Source: Nectonema munidae
Lineage: Eukaryota > Nematomorpha > Nectonematoida > Nectonematidae
Reading direction: 5' to 3'
DNA length: 64,000 nucleotides
Assembly (NCBI GenBank): GCA_030549495.1
Contig: JAUIRK010000893.1
Span: 682,001 to 746,000 of the forward strand
Part shown: positions 59,401 through 64,000 of the stretch, piece by piece
Numbering within the stretch: position 1 is the first letter of the stretch
Layout of the letters: each line of letters opens with the position of its first letter
Translations under genes and position numbers: made by a program
Notes under the pieces: generated by a model
What the model was told of the DNA's origin: nothing
Databases searched by the model: none
What the model saw: only the letters and a program-made list of their open reading frames with translations

Positions 59401-62400
59401 TACTTTCATCTTTTATTTATTTTTTTATAAGGAAGAGATTTCGATTTATAATAAACAAGTATTTACTATATCTTTTCATATATCTTTTGCTACTCTAACT
59501 CTGTTCCATTCTGGCAAAAATGGCGCGAGACAAGAAAAAGCAATATCTATGCGTGTATGCATGAAATGTTATTGAACAGGAAAAATGACTAAAAAAAATA
59601 ACCATCACTTGTTGTACACTTTTTGAATGTGTTTGAAAAAATTCTGTGTATTTTTAAGGGCAAAGCTGTAGTTCAAAAACTTAGATACTATGAGAGACAA
59701 GCGTTTCGATGTGTTAAAAAAAGAGAGACTATGATCAAGCGTAAAAGATTCTTCTCGAATAAAATCGCGTTTTTGGTATTTTGGTGAGGACATGCATAAA
59801 TAACATAACAACATAAGTGCATAAGCAGTGTAAAGAGGCTAATCGCCTATGTGAATTGCATCAAATATAAAACAAATCAATCAAATAATGAGATATCTTT
59901 TATCTTTGCAAAAATCATCAAGCTTTCTTTCAAAGATATTTATATTCAAGGAATCGACAACTTCTTTTGGCAAACCATTCCAGTGATTATATGCTTTTTG
60001 TGTTAAATAGTGTTGTCTATAATTACTTTGGTAAGAATTAGATCTAACTTTTAAGGAATGTGATCTGGAAATTCTCTTTGAGTAACCAGGCAATACATTT
60101 TCGTCAATGTTCATGTTTCTTAATAAAGTTATTTTTTTCTCACAAATGGATAGTAGGCAAATTTTGGTGTCATAGTGCTTATACGATTTATCCCTTTCAG
60201 GTCAAACCAAGACTAAAATTATTTTGGTCTCCAAAGGTTCATTAAACCCCAATTTAGCCTGTTTGTTAAAAAAAACGTATACAATGGGTTCTTGAAATCA
60301 CTTTTCCACTTAATTCATCGAAATCATAAATCCATAACACTAGGGATTTGAAATAACTGGAGTGTCATTTCAGTAATTGTATAAAATTCCTAGTGTTCCT
60401 AATTTATGAAATTCCAATAAATGAAACAGTGATTTCACGAATTCTCTCAAATTTTCAACGATTTCAAATTTTTGGTTTCACAATCATTCTGTAACAAAAT
60501 TCTTGCAAAAATAAAATGTGCTAGATAATAACAAATAGTATAAAGCACAAACATAGTCAAAATTTTTGAGCTTAGACAAAAAAGTGGACTCCCATTTTGA
60601 TCAATTGGATAAAGGTGAGGTAAACCGTGGGGTGTTTTCATCGAGAAGGCACAATTGCGCCGCTTGTATCGAACTATGAGAAAGTAGGCTTGATGCGGGA
60701 TCGAACCGAAGACCTTGAGTTTACTCACGCCCCCTTAATATAAATAGCGAACAAGCTTTTTCTTTCAAAAATTTTTTAAAATAAATATATTTTTTGAGCC
60801 ACATATATTTTACCAAATCGATGAATATTCATGGAATTATTATTCGTAGTTTAGTCCTGTGAGGCCCCAGTTTTTGAAAACTAAACATCTGCTTATCTTT
60901 AGTTTTTATATCACTTAGCACTCCTTTTTATTTCATGGAAGACTGGTGTCACATTGCGTTGTTGAAGGCGTTAAATTACACTAAAAAAACATTATTATTG
61001 GGATGTAGTGACCGTTTAAAAAAAGTAAATTTAAGACATTTTTTATTTCAGCAAAGTTATTTTTAGCTTAGTTTATCTATTTATTATTCAGAGCATAAAA
61101 CTTGCAAAGATTTTCGAAGATTTGGTTACCTCTGATGAAAAATTTGAAGTTCCAGTTGTTCGAAAACTGGGAATGATTGTTTTTCGACTTAAAGTACGTT
61201 TAACTAAATAATTTTAAGTTTAATTTTCTTTCACTTGCTCACCATAGGGCCCAAATTCTCTTTCCGAAAATTTGCTACGACACATAAATGCTTCTGGAAA
61301 ACTTCACATGGTTCCAGCGAGTTTGAACGGCCTATACATCATTCGATTCACTGTAACTTCCCAGTTCACAACTGAGAAAGACATTCTAAGAGACTGGAAC
61401 ATCATTAACAGCACGGCCAAGATGATTCTTGCTTTTAAAAAGAAAGGAAAGTTGTCTAAAGAGATGTCAATTGATTTCACGTACACACTTTTTTTGCCTA
61501 GCGAAAGAATGAATATGATGACCTTCCATAATTTCAAGATGGAAATGGCACAAACAGTTATAGAAAATCCAGGAAATTCATTTTTCGGCCTCTTTTACAT
61601 TCAAGATAATTTTTTAGTATTAATTATTGTTAACTCATTTAGTACCAATGCTCCTAAAAGAACACTTTGGGAACATTAGTACTAAATGCATCAACCCTTT
61701 GAAGAGTAGTGTGACACCTGTTTCCGCGGCTTTGAATACACAAAATTCCATTGATATAGAAAGCAGGCAAATAGTCCTGAAAATTCGGGTCTTCAAAGGG
61801 TTAAACAAAATATGTTTTGTCCTGCTATGTATGGTGAGATATTTTATCACTATCAAAGACCTGCATTGAATTGAGATTCTTAAATCACACTACATTTTCT
61901 AAAACACTTAACTATAACAGAAAAAGTACTGAGGACTCATATATAAAAAGAGTTTGAATGCAAATTCATGATGTTTAAACGTTAATAAAAAGTTACGGTT
62001 TTTTGTCATTGGAAGAGTAGGCAAATTCTTTGAACTGATTGGATAAATTTTGAATATTTATTTTGTTATAACCAATCAAATTAATCGAAAGCCGAAACAA
62101 TTTTTCTTGAATAACGATTATTCAAATGAACTTTGAAAACTCTCTGATCTAATAGGCTAAAAAATTAAGCCAATTTCAAAGATTTCGATATTATATAAGT
62201 ATTACATGCTTTAGGTAGAGAGGTTAGTAAAAGTCTACATCAGTGATTTGCAATCATTTCTATCGATGACGCTTAAAAGTATTGCATTAGGCCAATTTTA
62301 CCCCTTATTACGATTTTTCATGAGAAGAAAAAACAATTTAATTAATTTTTTATCAAATATTAAACATTATATAAAATAGTCTTAGGTGTCAAAGCATTGA

Positions 62401-63316
62401 TAAAGACCCCACATTAAGGGAGAAATTTAAAGAACTATGCAAATATGGCTCTTTTCCCAAACTTTTTTTGTGTAAACCGTAAAATAAATCAAGAATATTT
62501 CAATGAAACTCTGGGTTTTTATAGTCAAATGGCTAATTCCTCGTTGCAAAGAAAAAGCAAACATAAGGTTCTATGCTTATTTCTATTTCATGATGACCTT
62601 CTAACTTTTTGTCTTGATAAGAAGAGAAACAATGAAAAGAACAAAATGAAATTTTCAAAAAAATATAATTCTACTCTCAGAATTATTAAGGGCAGTTATC
62701 CCCAGGTTGAGAGCACTGATATGTGTATATTTGGTACTCCAAGAAGTTGAGAAAAAGAAAGTGGACAGTTATGAAATATAAACAACCTTGAGATATACAT
62801 TTGAAGGAAAGTCAAGAATCAAAGCGACACAAATCCAAGTCCTGAAGACATTCCCCTTAGCTTAATCCTCAGCAACACTCCCTACTCCCCCATCCTTATC
62901 AACGGCTCTTACGCCGCGACTAAAGAAAATACGGAAGCAGATGCTACAAGCGAAGTGGAAAAGATTGAGAATACCGGAGCCACGAATAACCGAATCTTCT
63001 TTCACAACAGACAATATAGCTTGGACTCAAGATTGGATTACTTCACCATGAAAAAAGGTAAGCCCGTTACTCTATAGTACTTCGTTTAGCCTCCCTTGTT
63101 CCCGAATCCACAGAGCAAGACGTGAAGCCATACACATACAATTTGGGGGACTTTTTATTTGGAAACAAGAAATGCTATTTCGGGTACATTTGGAATAGAA
63201 CCTTGAGACCACCATGCCATCAAGAAAATAAATTATTTTCAACGGCTCTTTCCATTGAATCTCTAACGCGCTCCATCTTAAAATTAAAAAAATTTCATTT
63301 TAAAGTATTTTCGTAA
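41241..63316 (+). CDS. Group II PLP decarboxylase, tyrosine/histidine decarboxylase type (spliced, 5' end missing)
   Basis: Fourteen phase-consistent exons give an almost complete TDC/HDC/AADC-family enzyme, which removes CO2 from an aromatic or imidazole amino acid to make a biogenic amine (tyramine or histamine) in the cytosol. Landmarks: [48 protein letters not shown] (PLP-stacking His), [16 protein letters not shown] (Asp to pyridine N), NPSKW (Schiff-base Lys), YLKHENSG mobile-loop Tyr and [14 protein letters not shown], and Ser in IGLSKRFRS where AADC has Gly, point to HDC/TDC and not DOPA decarboxylase. The C-terminal [18 protein letters not shown] and [12 protein letters not shown] resemble, from memory, the tail of insect TDC, so TDC is slightly favoured. 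The initiator Met and first residues lie in an unfound upstream exon. Introns vary from about 54 nt to 4.6 kb. Confidence 0.9.
41473..41586 (+). CDS. Decarboxylase exon 2
   Basis: Encodes [20 protein letters not shown] and [18 protein letters not shown], the substrate-binding N-terminal region, one of the best conserved stretches of the family. The preceding intron is 59 nt. Confidence 0.95.
41983..42624 (-). mobile_element. Short hAT element with foldback ends and perfect 8-bp TSD
   Basis: Ends TAGAGCTTCTGATTTCTCGA and TCTCGAGACAGAAGTTCTA pair as inverted repeats rich in CTCGAG words. GTACACAC flanks both sides exactly (41975-41982 and 42625-42632). On minus, an ORF (42519-42151) carries an acidic helical segment and ends '[18 protein letters not shown]', matching the hAT C-terminal LSIPATSxxSERxFS dimerisation motif. 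Only this tail of the transposase remains, so the copy is non-autonomous. It sits in decarboxylase intron 2. Confidence 0.88.
42633..43644. other. Decarboxylase intron 2, middle
   Basis: AT-rich with no recognised feature. Confidence 0.5.
43645..45625 (-). mobile_element. CR1/Jockey-like LINE, 5' truncated, RT region, with (TAAC)n tail
   Basis: On minus: '[20 protein letters not shown]' and '[18 protein letters not shown]' (45499-45044), then a frame with '[12 protein letters not shown]' and '[17 protein letters not shown]', '[10 protein letters not shown]' (about 44730-44760), and 'LNTAKSK' through a 266-codon C-terminal ORF (44683-43883) with '[17 protein letters not shown]'. These are RT motifs A, B, C (YADD) and the thumb. 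The 3' end meets a run of GTTA at 43649-43667, i.e. (TAAC)n in element orientation, a usual tail for this LINE group. The endonuclease half is missing. A few stops or shifts break the ORF. Confidence 0.88.
45685..45800. repeat. Foldback made of a short AAAAAAGACAATTT unit
   Basis: 'ttgtcttttttaagttct' at about 45687 and 'aaaaaagacaatttaaaag' at about 45776 are inverted copies. The same unit forms arrays at 52540-52650 and 54945-55090. Confidence 0.55.
46181..46303 (+). CDS. Decarboxylase exon 3
   Basis: After gattttatag, phase 0. Encodes [20 protein letters not shown] and [20 protein letters not shown] then Q. The STSGGGVI turn contributes to PLP phosphate binding in the family. Donor CAG|gtaaat. 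Confidence 0.95.
46304..49088. other. Decarboxylase intron 3
   Basis: Contains an exon-like acidic/basic stretch at 48148-48236 and an inverted repeat around 48380-48585 built on 'cagaaaactgggtttc'. Minus-strand frames at 46956-47389 ('[18 protein letters not shown]') are unrecognised and may be element remains. Confidence 0.4.
48148..48236 (+). other. Exon-like stretch in intron 3 (possible cassette exon)
   Basis: After tatttcag the frame encodes [20 protein letters not shown] then [10 protein letters not shown] up to a gtattc donor-like site. Inclusion after exon 3 would keep frame for about 30 residues and then put exon 4 out of frame. There is no counterpart in the decarboxylase family, so it is more likely chance or a fragment. 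Confidence 0.2.
49089..49223 (+). CDS. Decarboxylase exon 4
   Basis: Encodes [20 protein letters not shown] then [25 protein letters not shown]. Most of it, with the following intron, is duplicated in inverted orientation at 17856-18128. Donor TAC|gtatgc. Confidence 0.95.
49501..49644 (+). CDS. Decarboxylase exon 5
   Basis: Encodes [40 protein letters not shown] and KNGLIPFY. The His of AHSS stacks on the PLP ring in the family. A degenerate copy lies inverted at 17615-17740. Confidence 0.95.
49940..50090 (+). repeat. tRNA-derived SINE, family 1, full-length
   Basis: A-box-like 'ctagtggtaggagcgtagcg', B-box 'gggttcgattcccaattg', then a tail 'actatggaaaattattcttc...tgcgataccgacaaa' and A-run. 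The outermost bases tttgtcgg and ccgacaaa are complementary. It lies in decarboxylase intron 5. Confidence 0.85.
50091..51390. other. Decarboxylase intron 5, middle
   Basis: No recognised feature; AT-rich with a short pyrimidine-rich segment near 50690-50740. Confidence 0.5.
51400..51570 (+). repeat. Dispersed repeat, about 150 bp, copy 1
   Basis: 'atttgattggttaaacaaaa' and 'ttttatccaatcagatcaaa' followed by 'gagacaaaaaagg' recur at 55380-55560 (same strand) and at about 62020-62120 (opposite strand). No coding or tRNA head is visible. Confidence 0.55.
51809..51957 (-). repeat. tRNA-derived SINE, family 2
   Basis: On minus: 'gtgagtacggttggttagat' head, B-box 'aggttcgatcccgcatcaag', tail 'cgatgaaaacaccccacggt' ending in 'tacctttat'. 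Closely similar to 60610-60734 and 30293-30431. Confidence 0.85.
52540..52650. repeat. Minisatellite-like array of AAAAAAGACAATTTTGAA units
   Basis: About five imperfect units of some 22-24 bp, such as 'aaaaaacaattttgaatt' and 'aaaaagacaattttgaattt'. Related to 45685-45800 and, inverted, to 54945-55090. Confidence 0.65.
52756..52822 (+). CDS. Decarboxylase exon 6
   Basis: 67-nt exon encoding [20 protein letters not shown] then EV, ending in phase 1 before gtaaga. ATLGTT is a conserved PLP-pocket loop. Confidence 0.95.
52823..54476. other. Decarboxylase intron 6
   Basis: Carries a tRNA-like repeat at 53489-53594; otherwise AT-rich. Confidence 0.5.
53489..53594 (-). repeat. tRNA-like SINE, third type or diverged family 2
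   Basis: On minus: 'gcgcgtgaggtcgtctaggt' as A-box region and 'gtctgggttcgagccacaat' as B-box, then 'aagcttctttacgcacagtt'. The spacing suits a tRNA-derived head, but the tail differs from the other families. Not a functional tRNA: no cloverleaf was found. Confidence 0.5.
54477..54639 (+). CDS. Decarboxylase exon 7 (PLP site)
   Basis: T from exon 6 plus GC gives Cys; then [40 protein letters not shown] and [13 protein letters not shown]. It contains the pyridine-N Asp and the Schiff-base Lys in NPSKW. It ends TG|gtaaga, splitting a Trp codon. Confidence 0.97.
54945..55090. repeat. Minisatellite-like array of TTTTTAAGTTCTAAATGTCC units
   Basis: About six diverged units of some 22-24 bp, e.g. 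'ttttttaagctctaaatgtc' and 'tttttaagttctaaatt'. They read as the reverse complement of the 52540-52650 array. Confidence 0.65.
55380..55560 (+). repeat. Dispersed repeat, copy 2
   Basis: 'ttcatccaattaaatcaaag' then 'aaaaaaagacgacaaatttt' and 'aaatatagatatc'-like end match 51400-51570 with moderate divergence. Confidence 0.5.
55608..55678 (+). CDS. Decarboxylase exon 8
   Basis: G completes Trp; then [20 protein letters not shown] and ENS. The Tyr in PLYLKH lies on the mobile catalytic loop and is needed for decarboxylation in the family. Ends in phase 1. Confidence 0.95.
57260..57279 (+). CDS. Decarboxylase exon 9, 20-nt microexon
   Basis: Between ttatttcag and gtaagt. It completes Gly and encodes AAIDYM. 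Exon 8 and exon 10 need exactly these seven residues to match the family's 'NSGVATDFMHWQIPLS'. Both phases fit. Confidence 0.93.
57280..59081. other. Decarboxylase intron 9
   Basis: About 58720-58990 is less AT-rich and may be an old long-terminal-repeat-like or other element (see rejected). (TA)n at about 58224-58240. No exon is seen. Confidence 0.4.
59082..59180 (+). CDS. Decarboxylase exon 10
   Basis: Encodes [20 protein letters not shown] then [13 protein letters not shown]. The Ser in GLSKRF is at the position of Ser354 of human HDC, Gly in DOPA decarboxylase. Phase 0 both sides. Confidence 0.96.
59780..60200 (-). mobile_element. CR1/Jockey-like LINE 3' fragment
   Basis: On minus the frame has '[20 protein letters not shown]' and '[20 protein letters not shown]', the C-terminal 'R.H..K...WN.LP..VV.....FK..LD.F' region of CR1/Jockey-type ORF2, ending at TAA 59881. 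The 3' UTR follows with 'cttatgttgttatgttattt'. Everything upstream in the element is missing. It may be a different family from the LINE at 43645-45625. Confidence 0.75.
60610..60734 (-). repeat. tRNA-derived SINE, family 2
   Basis: B-box 'cggttcgatcccgcatcaag' and tail 'gatgaaaacaccccacggtt' on minus. The tRNA-like head is shortened compared with 51809-51957. Confidence 0.8.
61092..61193 (+). CDS. Decarboxylase exon 11
   Basis: Encodes [20 protein letters not shown] then [14 protein letters not shown], the small C-terminal domain. Phase 0 both sides; the following intron is 54 nt. Confidence 0.95.
61248..61480 (+). CDS. Decarboxylase exon 12 (3' end uncertain)
   Basis: Encodes [40 protein letters not shown] and [19 protein letters not shown]. 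The frame stays open to 61679, but conservation stops near 61440. The donor-like gtacac at 61481 is one option and is in phase with a possible acceptor at 62807. Confidence 0.85.
61691..61804. mobile_element. Short piggyBac-like MITE candidate
   Basis: AACCCTTTGAAGA (61693-61705) and TCTTCAAAGGGTT (61790-61802) are perfect 13-bp inverted repeats. The flanks read tcaa and gttaa, close to the TTAA target of piggyBac elements, whose ends often start CCCTTTG. A second small foldback (tttagtaccaatg / cattagtactaaa) lies just left at 61637-61687. Confidence 0.5.
62020..62120 (-). repeat. Dispersed repeat, copy 3
   Basis: On minus: 'taatttgattggttataaca' and 'aaatttatccaatcagttca', matching 51400-51570 in opposite orientation. 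Confidence 0.55.
62807..63057 (+). CDS. Decarboxylase exon 13 (5' end uncertain)
   Basis: Encodes [40 protein letters not shown] and [20 protein letters not shown] then TMKK, ending in phase 1 before gtaagc. The frame is open from 62805, so AG sites at 62805-62806, 62815-62816 or 62823-62824 could be the acceptor. The Ser/Asn/Glu-rich linker joins two conserved tail motifs. Confidence 0.75.
63114..63316 (+). CDS. Decarboxylase exon 14, terminal
   Basis: AG after cccgaatccacag completes Glu. It encodes [20 protein letters not shown], then a Leu/Lys-rich end, stop TAA 63314-63316. The SFLFSYL-like segment of vertebrate HDC may correspond to GDFLFGN, but this is weak. Confidence 0.75.
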
Positions 63317-63507
63317 ACTTTTCAAAACTTCAGCTCAAACATCAAAGTTTTGTGAAGAACCCATTTCATCAGTTTAACTGACGCAGATGATTTCTTGATT
63401 CAAATCACTTAATCTCGTCTCTTTTTCTTGGGATGAAATGTCTTAAATTAAAAAAAAGTGTTAAAAATCAGGCAAAATAATTGTGCCTACATATGTATAT
63501 TGTTTGC

Positions 63508-63513
63508 AATAAA
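63508..63513 (+). promoter_or_regulatory. Candidate polyA signal of the decarboxylase gene
   Basis: AATAAA in tgcaataaagaatcttgttc, about 190 nt after the stop. It is followed by a T-rich stretch. Confidence 0.5.
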
Positions 63514-63699
63514 GAATCTTGTTCAAATTCTTTGGCAAATATTTTCCATGGCTCCCTTAAAAAGTTATTGTGCATCAATTTTGACTTATAATATTCAGAG
63601 GGACTGACGATGCGGGATGAATCCCCTCTTTCATCAGTCCACTCTAACGATGATTTTAACTATCCAAATTTATTCTTCATTAGTGTTAATATTAGAGTT

Positions 63700-63745
63700 A
63701 GGGTTGAGGTTAGGTTTTGTTTTAGCGCAATCGTACATATACACA
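63700..63745 (+). repeat. Dispersed repeat, second copy of gttgaggttaggttttg
   Basis: Nearly the same as 25835-25880 ('ttagcgcaatcgtacatata'). Preceded by 'gagttagggttgagg', a telomere-like word. Sequence after this to 64000 shows no recognised feature. Confidence 0.65.
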
Positions 63746-64000
63746 TCTACATTTTTTGACATTCTTGTCTTATTTATTTGTATTTATACAGGTCCGACAC
63801 AAAAAACATCTATACCGGTACACAGAAATATAGGTAAAACCCAACAGTCAAAGAAAGAAAACGTGAACAAGAAACATGATATAAATATATTGTAAACAAA
63901 AAAAATTTGGCATAATTTTGGAAAAGTTAAATGACTAATTTGTTTACATGCCGTAAAACTTGTATAAATTCAGATAACATCACTTTGCTCTTGTTCATGT

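Noticed and set aside
61627-61869. Separate 80-codon gene after decarboxylase exon 12
   Set aside because: It overlaps the foldback repeat, which explains the open frame. No homology was seen.
62445-62750. Additional decarboxylase exon or separate ORF
   Set aside because: Lys-rich and open, but without family similarity or convincing splice sites in phase with exon 13.
1-64000. Bacterial features such as operons, CRISPR arrays or defence systems
   Set aside because: Coding sequence is interrupted by GT-AG introns and the repeats are eukaryotic. No regularly spaced direct repeats with unique spacers were seen.

Overview
The window is nuclear DNA of a protostome-like invertebrate. It is strongly AT-rich, coding sequence is split into small exons by GT-AG introns, and introns and spacers are full of transposon and SINE debris. 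There are no operons, no bacterial ribosome binding sites and no CRISPR. The species cannot be named from the sequence.

Two host genes can be built by splicing, both on the + strand. The first (about 11968-33375) is a divergent F-BAR plus double-SH3 protein of the FCHSD/Nervous wreck family. Its N-terminal F-BAR helix exons, a coiled-coil stretch, two SH3 domains and a terminal exon are visible; the middle of the F-BAR is poorly conserved and probably one exon is missing. The second (about 41241-63316) is a group II PLP-dependent decarboxylase of the tyrosine/histidine decarboxylase type. Fourteen exons are seen, one of them only 20 nt. The first coding exon with the start Met was not found. 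Both suit a neural or endocytic context (amine transmitter synthesis; synaptic membrane remodelling), but they are only neighbours here, not an operon.

The most unusual feature is an inverted partial copy of decarboxylase exons 4-5 and the intron between them, inside an intron of the FCHSD-like gene (about 17615-18128). About 280 aligned bases of exon 4 plus intron are nearly identical to the parent, while the exon 5 part is much more diverged. This mosaic suggests ectopic gene conversion. It also means the FCHSD-like pre-mRNA would carry sequence antisense to the decarboxylase pre-mRNA.

Layout: 1-2100, a tandem duplication with microsatellites, a hAT/ZBED transposase fragment (minus) and an unrecognised small ORF. 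2115-6630, a broken LINE with gag-like ORF1, AP endonuclease, RT and RNase H. 7645-8779, a Merlin DNA transposon with terminal repeats and target-site duplication. 9000-11967, MITEs. 11968-33375, the FCHSD-like gene; its introns hold MITEs, the antisense decarboxylase pseudogene and an unclassified DNA transposon (30680-32735). 33816-34655, a hAT MITE with perfect 8-bp duplication. 34664-41240, mostly featureless spacer. 41241-63316, the decarboxylase gene; its introns hold a small hAT (41983-42624), an antisense CR1/Jockey-like LINE (43645-45625), SINEs, another LINE 3' fragment and minisatellite-like arrays. Two tRNA-derived SINE families recur across the window.
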